Of a DNA stretch of 64,000 nucleotides, positions 25,647-34,223 are shown in pieces. A model generated the notes under the pieces. The model worked only from the letters and a program-made list of their open reading frames with translations. It did not search any database and was not told the origin of the DNA. The stretch is taken from NCBI GenBank assembly GCA_937873515.1, contig CALMYB010000003.1, positions 62,001-126,000 of the forward strand, read 5' to 3'. The position numbers and the translations under genes are program-made. The stretch comes from an uncultured Acidobacteriota bacterium (lineage in GTDB: Bacteria; Acidobacteriota; Blastocatellia; Pyrinomonadales; Pyrinomonadaceae). How positions within the stretch are numbered: the stretch's first letter is position 1; each line of letters starts with the position of its first letter.

Positions 25647-25673
25647 ACGGCCCATGTTATGCACACGGGCCGT
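25647..25673 (-). terminator. Candidate terminator of the Asn-rich gene
   Basis: ACGGCCC and GGGCCGT form a perfect 7-bp stem (extendable past one mismatch) around a 13-base loop, 30 bases after the stop of the small gene on the minus strand. Only three T follow, so it is a weak candidate. Confidence 0.45.
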
Positions 25674-25702
25674 CAGCAGTCATTATAATGAAGGGTCCGT
25701 CT

Positions 25703-25936
25703 CTAACGATCCGGCGAATTCGCGTTTGAATTCATGTTCGAATTCCATGCGGTCCCATTAGCGTTGGATTCGGTGTTACTGTTTGATTCCATATTCGAAT
25801 TCTCATTCGCATTAGAATTCACGGGCGGCGTCGCCGTTGTCTTTGCTCTGCTCCCGAGTCCGTAGTTTCCATCCGCAGCCAGCAGGACACTGCCGACTCC
25901 TCCAAGCACCAAGATCATTGCCAATATCATCCTCAT
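25703..25936 (-). CDS. Small exported asparagine-rich protein
   Basis: About 77 residues. A hydrophobic signal segment (MILAMILVLGGVGSVLLAADG) is followed by about 50 residues dominated by Asn, Ser, Glu and Ala with repeated NSN, NSNAN and ESNSN units, low-complexity and probably disordered. Three ATG codons occur at 25942, 25936 and 25930; GGAGG at 25945-25949 is 8 bases before the second, so 25936 is chosen. I recognise no family. The underlying DNA is itself repetitive (AATTC/GAATT steps), so the protein repeat may evolve by slippage. Cleavage and export are inferred from the leader only. Confidence 0.6.
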   Translation of the reverse strand: MRMILAMILVLGGVGSVLLAADGNYGLGSRAKTTATPPVNSNANENSNMESNSNTESNANGTAWNSNMNSNANSPDR

Positions 25937-26084
25937 CCTCATTCCTCCGTAGTGTGATTCCTCAAAATTCGGGGACGGGTATGGGGACGTAGGGTCAATT
26001 AGGCACCATAAAAGACAACCGCTCTGTCAGCAAGGATACGATTTTGTTCCTTTCCTAAACGATTCGCATCTTCGCGACCCGACG

Positions 26085-26123
26085 AAAAAGAGCCGGGCGA
26101 CCGTTAAGGTATCGCATCGGCTC
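26085..26123 (-). terminator. Intrinsic terminator of the DUF937 gene
   Basis: On the minus strand GAGCCG (26123-26118) pairs with CGGCTC (26095-26090), with an inner GCGA/TCGC pairing, followed by TTTTT. It lies 25 bases after the stop of the DUF937 gene. Confidence 0.8.
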
Positions 26124-26147
26124 AAGATTCTTGGTTTTAGGATCGAC

Positions 26148-26777
26148 CTACTTCTTACTAATGTAGTTGAACGCCATCGATGCAATGTCGTCGAGTGCAC
26201 TGCCGTCGTGGTCGCTGTCGAGCATTGCTGATGCGATACCCGAAAGCCCGCCTGCAGAAGCCTGCTGAGATTGGCCGCCGCCTAGCAATCCGCCCAAAAT
26301 ACCGCCGAGCCCTTCTGCTCCGACATTCTCTTGCTGCTTCCTTTGGCCCAAGTAGCTCATTACGATAGGCGCAAGCATCATCAGTATCTGAGCAACCTGC
26401 CCAATATTAAGGCCTGTTTTTTGACTCACATCCTGAGCTACGGCATTCTGCGAATTGCCGAAAATATGCCCAAGGATCCCACTGCCGTCGGCCGCTGGTG
26501 GTGGTGCCTGCTGCTGGCCACCGCCGAAGATCGCACCGGCAAGGCCGCCAAGATTATCCAAGATACCGCCGGAAGAATGATCGCGGTCGAGTGCGTTGTT
26601 AAGGCTTGCGGCGCCTTCCGGCGTAGAAGCGTTATTTGCGAGTCCATTCAATATCGCCGGAAGCGCCATTGAGATCGCTGAATTTACCAAAGACGGCTCC
26701 GCTCCGACGTTCTGACTTATCTGATCGAGGGCTTCGTTGCCGCGGTCCTGTCCCAATAATTGATCGAGAGAAAACAT
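26148..26777 (-). CDS. DUF937 domain protein
   Basis: A 209-residue protein of the DUF937 (YidB-like) family: MFSLDQLLGQDRGNEALDQISQNVGAEP opening, an N-terminal helical unit (SAISMALPAILNGLANN), a second related unit (VSQKTGLNIGQVAQILMMLAPIVMSYLG) and Gly/Gln-rich linkers. The start at 26777 is set by GGAGG 6 bases upstream; an in-frame start at 26828 would add 17 residues. The C-terminus ends with a DSDHDGSALDDI segment resembling a calcium-type acidic loop. The family has no established biochemical function. It is divergent from the NHL protein gene. Confidence 0.8.
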   Translation of the reverse strand: MFSLDQLLGQDRGNEALDQISQNVGAEPSLVNSAISMALPAILNGLANNASTPEGAASLNNALDRDHSSGGILDNLGGLAGAIFGGGQQQAPPPAADGSGILGHIFGNSQNAVAQDVSQKTGLNIGQVAQILMMLAPIVMSYLGQRKQQENVGAEGLGGILGGLLGGGQSQQASAGGLSGIASAMLDSDHDGSALDDIASMAFNYISKK

Positions 26778-26878
26778 ATTATCCTCCAAAAAGTTGAAGC
26801 AATTTTGCGTGCAAGCTAATATTAACATCTCCGGGTCTCAAAATATCACTTTTTGAAATTCCAACCGGCTCACTGGTC

Positions 26879-28885
26879 TTGACCTTGCATAGATCCCTGA
26901 CAATTTTGACCATAGTTTTGCTGTGGCTTGCTGCCTTAGGCTGCGGCATTGGCGGTCATTCAGCTAAGTTTCCGACCGCTGTTACTACGTTTGCCGGCCG
27001 GGATGGCGCATTTGGAGAGCCCTTCGGGATCGCGGTTCGCGACGGCGATATGTATGTCTCGGACGGCGAGAAGAGCTGTATTTGGAAGATCGACCAACAG
27101 GGTAAGGCTGCAATTTTCGCGTCCGGACTAAACACCCCGTCTCAGATCGCATTCTTGCCAGACGGCAAGCTGGTCGTCGCCGACACAGGATCGAGCACGA
27201 TCCGATCTATCGACATAAGCGGTGCAGTTACAATAATTGCGGGCATCGAGAAGGATGTCGGCGACAACGATGGTGCCGCCCTTGAAGCTCGTTTTCGAGC
27301 TCCGATCGGAGTCGCAACCGACGCGGATGGCAGGATCTTCGTCGCCGATACATACAACGACCGCATTCGTGTCATCGAGAACGGAACGGTTCGCACCCTT
27401 TCAGGATCAACAAGAGGTTTTGCGGACGGTGCCGCTGCTCAATTCGACACTCCGAGCGGCCTCGCCGTATGGAAAGGCCTCGTTCTCGTCGCCGATACCG
27501 GAAATGGACGCATCCGTGCCGTTGAAATGGACGGCTCTGTATGGACACTAACGGGCGGTGGCGATGGCCGATCTGCAAATTCCACCCTATCATCGGCGTC
27601 GTTTTACCGTCCTGTCGGACTCGCGGTCGGACCGAATGACGAACTTTTTGTTGCGGACCGCAGTACGTTGAGATATGTCGGCGGTGCTGTCCCCCGGATT
27701 CGTACTCTGAACGACCCGAGTCGCGGCCTTCGAGACGGAAACCTGGGTAATTCCCGCTTCAACCGCATCTCAGGCCTGGCGGTCGATGAAAAGGGCCGCC
27801 TCTTTGTCGCCGATAGCGACAATCGCGTCGTCCGTATTGTGGAAACAGAGCCGACCAAACCGCCGATCTCGCCGGACGACGCCGCAAAGCTCCAGTATCC
27901 CTCGGAAATGATCCAAGAGCGGGCACCGGAGCTGCCGCGTTGGCCGTATGATCCGCCGGATCAGAAACGCGATATCGCCGGCACCTTCGGTGAGGTACGT
28001 GGAAAGGTGACAGGGGAAACGACAGATGTACTTCATTTCCACAATGGCCTCGATATTGCCGGCAGTTACGGAGAGACTGCCCGGATCGTGCGAAGCGAAA
28101 CCGTACTTGAACCAACGGCGGCAGATAATTTCGGTACCCTACGCGAACTCGTACGCCTGCCGCAGCTCGGCTATATTCACATCCGCCTCGGTCGAAACGC
28201 GAACGGAACAACATTCGGTGATCCGCGATTTTTGTTCTCGACAGATGCGGCGGGAAAGCTCAACGGCGTAAGAATTCCCCGCGGGACGAACTTCACAGCA
28301 GGCGAGGCGATCGGAACTTTGAACCCGATGAATCACGTCCATCTTGTCGCCGGAAGAAGCGGCTACGAGATGAACGCCCTTGATGCTCTTGTTCTGCCGA
28401 ACGTCTCGGACGGCATCACCCCGGTTATCGAAAGCGTTCAAATGTCGATTAACGGACACGAAATTGAAACAAACGCGCATGTAAGCCGTATTCAGCTTGC
28501 CGGAAATGTGCGTTTGCTCGCAGAGGCCTATGACCGTATGGACGGCAATCCGGATCGCCGCAAGCTCGGACTTTTTAAGCTCGGGTGGCAGTTGATCAAG
28601 GGTGATGGAACACCGGCGGCCGACGTAGATTGGACGCTCAAGTTCGATCTTTTGCCGCAGCCTGACGCCGTACCGTTCGTATATGCGAAAGACAGTTATT
28701 CGGGAGCGACGGGAATTACGCGGTTCATCTACATAGTCTCGAATCGCATCAGCGGTGACCACGTTCAAGAGAACGTCATCGGTCTGAGGAATCTAGAGCA
28801 AGGCAAGTGGTCGCTGCGCGTCTCGGCCGCGGACCGATTCGGCAATTTGGCAACAAAAGACATATCGTTCGAGGTGACTGAATGA
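26879..28885 (+). CDS. Exported NHL-repeat beta-propeller protein with C-terminal M23-like domain
   Basis: A 668-residue protein. The N-terminus looks like a lipoprotein signal (LLWLAALGC), though the box is imperfect. Residues about 45-325 contain six NHL repeats (for example IFVADTYNDRIRVI, VLVADTGNGRIRAV), enough for a six-bladed propeller. Residues about 360-500 resemble an M23 (LytM-type) zinc peptidase: His388-x3-Asp392 in HFHNGLDI and His486-x-His488 in NHVHL, the spacing of the metal ligands. A beta-rich tail follows. A role in cell-wall cleavage or binding is inference. The start is a TTG with no clear ribosome-binding site. It overlaps the following peptidase gene by 4 bases. Confidence 0.75.
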   Translation: MTLHRSLTILTIVLLWLAALGCGIGGHSAKFPTAVTTFAGRDGAFGEPFGIAVRDGDMYVSDGEKSCIWKIDQQGKAAIFASGLNTPSQIAFLPDGKLVVADTGSSTIRSIDISGAVTIIAGIEKDVGDNDGAALEARFRAPIGVATDADGRIFVADTYNDRIRVIENGTVRTLSGSTRGFADGAAAQFDTPSGLAVWKGLVLVADTGNGRIRAVEMDGSVWTLTGGGDGRSANSTLSSASFYRPVGLAVGPNDELFVADRSTLRYVGGAVPRIRTLNDPSRGLRDGNLGNSRFNRISGLAVDEKGRLFVADSDNRVVRIVETEPTKPPISPDDAAKLQYPSEMIQERAPELPRWPYDPPDQKRDIAGTFGEVRGKVTGETTDVLHFHNGLDIAGSYGETARIVRSETVLEPTAADNFGTLRELVRLPQLGYIHIRLGRNANGTTFGDPRFLFSTDAAGKLNGVRIPRGTNFTAGEAIGTLNPMNHVHLVAGRSGYEMNALDALVLPNVSDGITPVIESVQMSINGHEIETNAHVSRIQLAGNVRLLAEAYDRMDGNPDRRKLGLFKLGWQLIKGDGTPAADVDWTLKFDLLPQPDAVPFVYAKDSYSGATGITRFIYIVSNRISGDHVQENVIGLRNLEQGKWSLRVSAADRFGNLATKDISFEVTE

Positions 28886-30390
28886 AGACGACAATACTAT
28901 TGCTGATCTTAGCAGCATTGACCTTTTCCGCATTCGCGCAAGTGCCTACCGCGCCGATCGCGACACCGCCCGCTCCCGTCTTCTCAGACAGCGAACGGCA
29001 GACAGAGCTTGCAAAGCGCCGTGCACAGGTCGCTGCACAGATGCAGGACGAGAGCGTGCTCGTCTTGTTCAGCGCCGAGCCGAAGCTTTACACCGCTGAT
29101 GTTGATTACGTCTTCAGGCAGGAGAACGACCTCTTCTATCTAACCGAGCTGAAAGAGCAGAACATCAGCCTTGTCATTGAGAAAAGGAACGGCAAGGTCA
29201 CGGAAACCGTCTATTTGCCGAAGCGAAACCCTCAGTTCGAAACATGGAACGGCAAACGCTATTCGCTCGAGGATGCAAAGCGTATTTCCGGGATCGACAA
29301 TATCGTTGACGCTTCTAAATTCGATGAGTACCTAAAAACCCTTGCAAAGACTACTTCATCGAGCGAGCGCATCTATCTGCTGCTGCCGGATGGTGAGCAG
29401 GATTCTGAAGGCCTTCGCGAATATCGCCAGGAAGCAGAGTTTGCCTCAAGCATCGCATCCGCAAAGCCGATCAATGCGCGTCCGATATTCGACGCCCTTC
29501 GCCAGATAAAGAGCCCTTACGAGTTAAAGCTTCTTCAGCACGCGATCGACATGTCGATCGAGGGACATATGCGTGCATGGGCGACCGTCGGACGGGCAAG
29601 TTGGGAGTATGAAGTCCAGGCCGAGCTTGAGTATGTCTTTAAGCGAAGAAACGCCGACTATTGGGGCTATCCGTCGATCGTCGGATGTGGGCCGAATGCC
29701 ACGACCTTGCATTACGAAGAGTCCCAGTCACCTGTGAAGGCCGGTCAACTGATGCTGATCGACGCGGCCGCCGAATACAGTCATTATTCTGCCGACATCA
29801 CGCGAACATTTCCCGTGAACGGTAAATTCACAAAAGAACAGGCCGACATCTATCAGATCGTTTACGACGCACAAGAGGCCGCAGCAAAGACCGTTAAGCC
29901 GGGTTCGACATTTGCCGAGGCGAGTGCCGCTGCTGACAAGGTCATTCGCGAAGGACTCTTCAAACTCGGCCTTGTCACCGATAAGGACTCGGGAGAATAT
30001 CGTGTTTGGTATATGCATGGACTTGGACACTGGATCGGCATGAACGTTCATGACGTCGGAAGCTACCAAAAACCCCTCGCTCCGGGAATGGTCTTCACAA
30101 TTGAGCCCGGCATATATATTCGTGCGGACGCTCTCGATTACCTGCCGAATACGCCGAAAGCACAAGCATTCAAGGCGAAAGTTCTCCCGGCATTCGAGAA
30201 ATATAAGAACATAGGCGTACGGATCGAGGATGACGTTCTCGTAACACCGACCGGTATCGACTGGCTCTCAAAGGCCTTGCCGCGAAAGATGAAGGATATC
30301 GAGGCGTTTATGAAGACCGCTCCAAAGAAAGTGCCGTTCGGGACGACGACCCCGTCCTTGTTCCCTTACTTCAGCCATTCGGCGGAATGA
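28882..30390 (+). CDS. pepP: Exported M24B Xaa-Pro aminopeptidase
   Basis: A 502-residue metallopeptidase that removes the first residue before proline. A Sec signal peptide covers residues 1-19 (AFAQ). The N-terminal AMP_N domain is followed by the pita-bread fold with all five metal ligands: Asp294, Asp305, His383, Glu408 and Glu449, in LIDAAAE, SADITRTF, GLGHWIG, TIEPGIY and RIEDDVLV. The start codon overlaps the NHL protein stop (ATGA), so the two exported proteins are translationally coupled. Most PepP enzymes are cytoplasmic; the signal peptide points to extracytoplasmic peptide breakdown. Confidence 0.9.
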   Translation: MKTTILLLILAALTFSAFAQVPTAPIATPPAPVFSDSERQTELAKRRAQVAAQMQDESVLVLFSAEPKLYTADVDYVFRQENDLFYLTELKEQNISLVIEKRNGKVTETVYLPKRNPQFETWNGKRYSLEDAKRISGIDNIVDASKFDEYLKTLAKTTSSSERIYLLLPDGEQDSEGLREYRQEAEFASSIASAKPINARPIFDALRQIKSPYELKLLQHAIDMSIEGHMRAWATVGRASWEYEVQAELEYVFKRRNADYWGYPSIVGCGPNATTLHYEESQSPVKAGQLMLIDAAAEYSHYSADITRTFPVNGKFTKEQADIYQIVYDAQEAAAKTVKPGSTFAEASAAADKVIREGLFKLGLVTDKDSGEYRVWYMHGLGHWIGMNVHDVGSYQKPLAPGMVFTIEPGIYIRADALDYLPNTPKAQAFKAKVLPAFEKYKNIGVRIEDDVLVTPTGIDWLSKALPRKMKDIEAFMKTAPKKVPFGTTTPSLFPYFSHSAE

Positions 30391-30414
30391 CAAAACTGAC
30401 TTCCGGGCGATCTT

Positions 30415-30451
30415 GAGCAGCCGTCACTGTTCGGGTACGGCTGCTCTCCGT
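30415..30451 (+). terminator. Intrinsic terminator after pepP
   Basis: GAGCAGCCGT (30415-30424) pairs perfectly with ACGGCTGCTC (30437-30446) around a 12-base loop. A short T tract (TCCGTTTT) follows. It is 24 bases after the pepP stop. Confidence 0.8.
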
Positions 30452-30510
30452 TTTGTGCTTTGAAGTAAACAGATGATAATTGTTCAGGCGCCGAAGTCTT
30501 CAGCCCCCCA

Positions 30511-31488
30511 ATGAGTAAAGAGCCATCTGAACAAAACTCCAAGCTGCCGCTAGTGATCGTGAACCCCAAGTCGGCCGCAGGATCAACGAGGGAAGCTTGG
30601 GCCGCAACGGCAAGCGAACTCCGAACGCATTTCGGTCCGTACTCGGCTGCGTTTACAAAAGGCTCCGGCGACGCCATTGCGATAGCTGAACGCGCAGCAA
30701 ATGAAGGACGTGCGTTCATCATCGCCTGCGGCGGCGACGGCACGATCAATGAGGTCGCAAATGGCATCATTCGATCGGGTGCGGATGCTGAGCTTGGACT
30801 CCTTCCGTCGGGCACCGGCGGTGATTTTCGTCGTTCGCTCAAGATGCCGAATCAACCTCGAGAGGCTGCAAGGGCTCTGCGAGAAGGCTTTACGAAACGC
30901 ATCGATGCGGGCAAAGTAACTTTCTCCGGCAATGACGGCGAAGACGTCTCACGCTTTTTTATGAACGTCTCTTCGGTCGGGCTTGCAGCATCGATAATCG
31001 ATCGGGTTAAAGGTACGAAGGTTTTTGATTGGCTTCCGACAAAGCACCTTCGCGGGCAAGCGAACTTTGCGGCCTCGACCTTGCGTGAGATCGCCGATCT
31101 CGAACCGTTCATGCTTCGCGTTCGCATAGATGACGGTGACGAGATGAAACTTCGATCGATCAACTTCTGCGTTGCGAACGCTCGATACTTCGGCGGCGGC
31201 ATGATGATCGCCCCGGATGCAAGCCTTAGCGACGGTTTGCTCGACATCGTGAATATCGGGGCGATTTCTGCCGCAAGGGTCGTTGCCCGCGGCATTACCC
31301 TTTATCGCGGAACGCATCTCGGGCTTGACGAGGTCGATCATCGCCTTGCCCGAAAGATCGAGGTCGCGGCCTTCGATCCGACAGAGGAGATCCGGCTCGA
31401 AACCGACGGAGAACTGCCTGGCCGCCTGCCCGCCATTTATGAATGCATTCCTAACGCTATCAGGGTGCGTGTGCCGAAAGTCGGATGA
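30511..31488 (+). CDS. Diacylglycerol/lipid kinase family protein (YegS/DgkB-like)
   Basis: A 325-residue cytoplasmic lipid kinase. The catalytic domain opens with PLVIVNPKSAAGST and contains the glycine-rich nucleotide loop ACGGDGTINEVANGI and the GLLPSGTGGDFRRSL motif. The C-terminal half has the beta-sandwich of the family (FGGGMMIAPDASLSDGLLDIV, and an ETDGELPG segment). It should phosphorylate diacylglycerol or a related lipid at the inner membrane; exact substrate is not readable. No Shine-Dalgarno sequence precedes the ATG. It is a single gene between the pepP terminator and the DUF2490 gene. Confidence 0.85.
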   Translation: MSKEPSEQNSKLPLVIVNPKSAAGSTREAWAATASELRTHFGPYSAAFTKGSGDAIAIAERAANEGRAFIIACGGDGTINEVANGIIRSGADAELGLLPSGTGGDFRRSLKMPNQPREAARALREGFTKRIDAGKVTFSGNDGEDVSRFFMNVSSVGLAASIIDRVKGTKVFDWLPTKHLRGQANFAASTLREIADLEPFMLRVRIDDGDEMKLRSINFCVANARYFGGGMMIAPDASLSDGLLDIVNIGAISAARVVARGITLYRGTHLGLDEVDHRLARKIEVAAFDPTEEIRLETDGELPGRLPAIYECIPNAIRVRVPKVG

Positions 31489-31510
31489 CGCACACCATCC
31501 AATTTAGTAA

Positions 31511-32173
31511 ATGAAGCTTTTTCTAAGTATTATCTTTTTCCTCGCGTTTCCGATCGCGGCCGCTGCTCAGACCGCGCCTGATCGCTCCGACACTCAGTCT
31601 TGGAACGACATTCAACTGACAGTGCCGCTTGCCGCAAAAGTGGACTTCGTCACAAAGCTTACCTTGAGATTTGGCGGCAACTTGACGAAATTCTCCGAGA
31701 ATCGAATATTGTTCGGCTTTTCGTTCAAGCCGAAGAAAGGACTGTCTATAACGCCGTTCTATTGGCAGGCAAACACCAAGAACCCGCGGACCGGCAAGAT
31801 TTCAACGGAGCACCAACTTGATGTAGCGGCGGCCTATCGTATTCCGGTCGGCAAGAAATACGGCATCACTCATCGGAGCATTTACGAATACCGAATGCAA
31901 AGGTCGGAAAATTCTTGGCGCTATCGGCCGCTTCTGGGCATTGACCGAACGCTTCCGGCGAAGTGGCTCAAGAATACGAAGATGTTTGTGACCGCCGAGG
32001 CCTTTTATGATTCGAAGCTTAGGAAATGGAGCCGGAGCCGCTTTACCGCCGGCATCTCACATGCGTTCACGAAGCAGCTATCGCTGGATCTGTTCTACAC
32101 GCGTCAGAATGACCGCTACGCACACCCGGGCGACATCAACGTTATTGGCACAACATGGAAGGTCCGTCTTTAG
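31511..32173 (+). CDS. Exported DUF2490 protein, predicted outer-membrane beta-barrel
   Basis: A 220-residue protein with a Sec signal (residues 1-19, AAAQ) and alternating hydrophobic strands typical of the DUF2490 family (NRILFGFSFKPKKGLSITPFYW, YRIPVGKKYGITHRSIYEYRMQ, SRFTAGISHAFTKQLSLDLFYTRQ). It ends in a short strand (TWKVRL). The family is thought to be a small outer-membrane barrel of unknown function. It follows the lipid kinase by 22 bases on the same strand and may be co-transcribed. Confidence 0.75.
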   Translation: MKLFLSIIFFLAFPIAAAAQTAPDRSDTQSWNDIQLTVPLAAKVDFVTKLTLRFGGNLTKFSENRILFGFSFKPKKGLSITPFYWQANTKNPRTGKISTEHQLDVAAAYRIPVGKKYGITHRSIYEYRMQRSENSWRYRPLLGIDRTLPAKWLKNTKMFVTAEAFYDSKLRKWSRSRFTAGISHAFTKQLSLDLFYTRQNDRYAHPGDINVIGTTWKVRL

Positions 32174-32265
32174 ATGACTACTTGGCGGCAATATTGTTTT
32201 CTTCGCGATAATGAGCGAAGATTGCTTGTAATCAAGCCAGTCTTTTCGTAAGGAGAATCAGAGAA

Positions 32266-34179
32266 ATGAAAGCGACCGTTCTTTTTGTCTTGGTGTTCGC
32301 ATTTACCGTTGTGACGTTCGGGCAGGCGCCGGCTCCAAAGGTCGACGAACTTGCCGTCTATATCAAAGAACACTACACAAAACGCGAGGTTCAAATACCG
32401 ATGCGAGACGGCGTAAAGCTATTTACGTCGATCTACGAACCGAAAGATAAGTCGCAGAAATATCCGATCATGATGAGCCGTACGCCTTACAGCGTTGCGC
32501 CTTACGGCCCGGATAAGTTCAAGACCCTGCTCGGCCCCGATTATCAATTTGCTCGTGAAGGTTACATTTTTGTGTATCAGGACGTTCGCGGCCGCTGGAT
32601 GAGTGAAGGTACTTTTGTTGACGTTCGCCCGGAGGTCGCTCAATACGGAAAGGCAAAGTTCGACGAATCGACCGATACGTACGACACGATCGATTGGCTC
32701 ATCAAGAACGTCGACAATAATAACGGCCGAGTTGGCACTTACGGCATTTCTTATCCGGGATATTACACATCTGCGGGTTCGATCAATTCCCATCCCGCAT
32801 TAAAGGCCTGTTCGCCGCAGGCACCTGTCAGCGATTGGTTCCACGGCGACGATATGCACCACAACGGTGCACTATTCCTCGCCCAAAACTATTCATTCTA
32901 TCGGTTCTTCCAGCCTTTCACGACACCCTCGAACAGCTTTGATTATTTGCGTCCGTGGAAGGGTCGAAATACTCAGGACGGCTATGATTACTTCCTGAAA
33001 CTCGGCGGCCTCCAAGAAGTTGCAGACAGCTTCGAAACAGGCCTCGGCGTTCGGCAGCCGTACTGGGACGATATGCAGGATCATCCGAACTACGATCAAT
33101 ACTGGAAAGACCGGAACGTCCTAACGCACTTGAACAAGGTGGGCTGCGCTACGATGACCGTTGGCGGTTGGTTCGACAACGAAGATCTCTATGGTGCCCT
33201 AAATACGTATCGCCATATTGAGAAACAGAATCCTGGCATTTTCAACATCCTTGTTGTCGGTCCATGGTTTCACGGCGGTTGGGCCCGTTCGGATGGCGAA
33301 TGGCTTGGAACCGCGTACTTCGGTTCCGAAACATCTGAATATTACCGCGTGAATATGGAGCTTCCATTCTTTAACCATTTCTTGAAGGATAAAGGCGATA
33401 TTTCACTGCTCAAGGAAGTCAATGTCTTCGACACCGGAGCAAATATGTGGCGCTCGCTGGACGGATTCGAACCAACGAACGGCAAGGACACCGCTCTTTA
33501 TTTCACGAAGAACGGCGGCCTTTCATTCACGGAGCCCGCGAAAGCTGGTTTTAATGAATATGTTTCGGACCCGATGAAACCGGTTCCCTACACGCAGAAG
33601 ATCACGTTGAGCTATCCGCGTGACTATATGACCGAGGATCAGCGTTTTGCGTCCACGAGGCCCGATGTTCTGGTGTATGAAACTGCTCCTCTCGAAGCAG
33701 ATATCACCGTAGCCGGCGATATCAAGCCTTCCCTCTTTATATCTTCGTCTGGTACCGACTCAGATTTTGTCGTCAAACTAATTGACGTGTTCCCTGACGA
33801 TTACAAGTTCCCCGAAGGCAAGAAGCCGCCTGAGAACTCGGCATTTTCGGTGTTCGAGCCGGGCGGTTATCAAATGCTTCTGCGCGGTGAGCCAATGCCC
33901 GCAAGATTCCGCGAAGGCTTTGAAAAAGGGATCCCGCTCGTCCCAAATAAAGCGACATATCTGCCGTTTACGATGCCCGGCATCACACACACGTTCAAGA
34001 AGGGCCATCGCATAATGGTTCAGGTCCAAAGCACGTGGTTTCCGCTCGTTGCACGCAGCCCGCAACAGTTTTTGGAGAACAATTTCAAGGCAACGACCGC
34101 TGATTTCCGCAAGGCAACTCAGAGAGTCTATTTTGGCGGTAAGACTGCATCAGCTATCATACTGCCTATCCAACAGTAG
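32266..34179 (+). CDS. Exported CocE/NonD family hydrolase (S15-like)
   Basis: A 637-residue alpha/beta hydrolase. A signal peptide covers residues 1-18 (TFGQ). The X-Pro dipeptidyl-peptidase S15 domain has RDGVKLFTSIYEP, the YQDVRGRWMSEG motif, the nucleophile Ser162 in YGISYPGYY, and GPWFHGGW with the catalytic His; the C-terminal jelly-roll domain includes DSDFVVKLIDVFPD and KGHRIMVQVQSTWFPLVARSPQ. Members cleave X-Pro dipeptides or act as acylases/esterases. AAGGAG lies about 10 bases before the ATG. Extracytoplasmic peptide or ester breakdown is the likely role. Confidence 0.88.
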   Translation: MKATVLFVLVFAFTVVTFGQAPAPKVDELAVYIKEHYTKREVQIPMRDGVKLFTSIYEPKDKSQKYPIMMSRTPYSVAPYGPDKFKTLLGPDYQFAREGYIFVYQDVRGRWMSEGTFVDVRPEVAQYGKAKFDESTDTYDTIDWLIKNVDNNNGRVGTYGISYPGYYTSAGSINSHPALKACSPQAPVSDWFHGDDMHHNGALFLAQNYSFYRFFQPFTTPSNSFDYLRPWKGRNTQDGYDYFLKLGGLQEVADSFETGLGVRQPYWDDMQDHPNYDQYWKDRNVLTHLNKVGCATMTVGGWFDNEDLYGALNTYRHIEKQNPGIFNILVVGPWFHGGWARSDGEWLGTAYFGSETSEYYRVNMELPFFNHFLKDKGDISLLKEVNVFDTGANMWRSLDGFEPTNGKDTALYFTKNGGLSFTEPAKAGFNEYVSDPMKPVPYTQKITLSYPRDYMTEDQRFASTRPDVLVYETAPLEADITVAGDIKPSLFISSSGTDSDFVVKLIDVFPDDYKFPEGKKPPENSAFSVFEPGGYQMLLRGEPMPARFREGFEKGIPLVPNKATYLPFTMPGITHTFKKGHRIMVQVQSTWFPLVARSPQQFLENNFKATTADFRKATQRVYFGGKTASAIILPIQQ

Positions 34180-34223
34180 CACCTTTCTGTTTGCGCAAGG
34201 TGCTCAAAGATCTAGGAGAAAAA

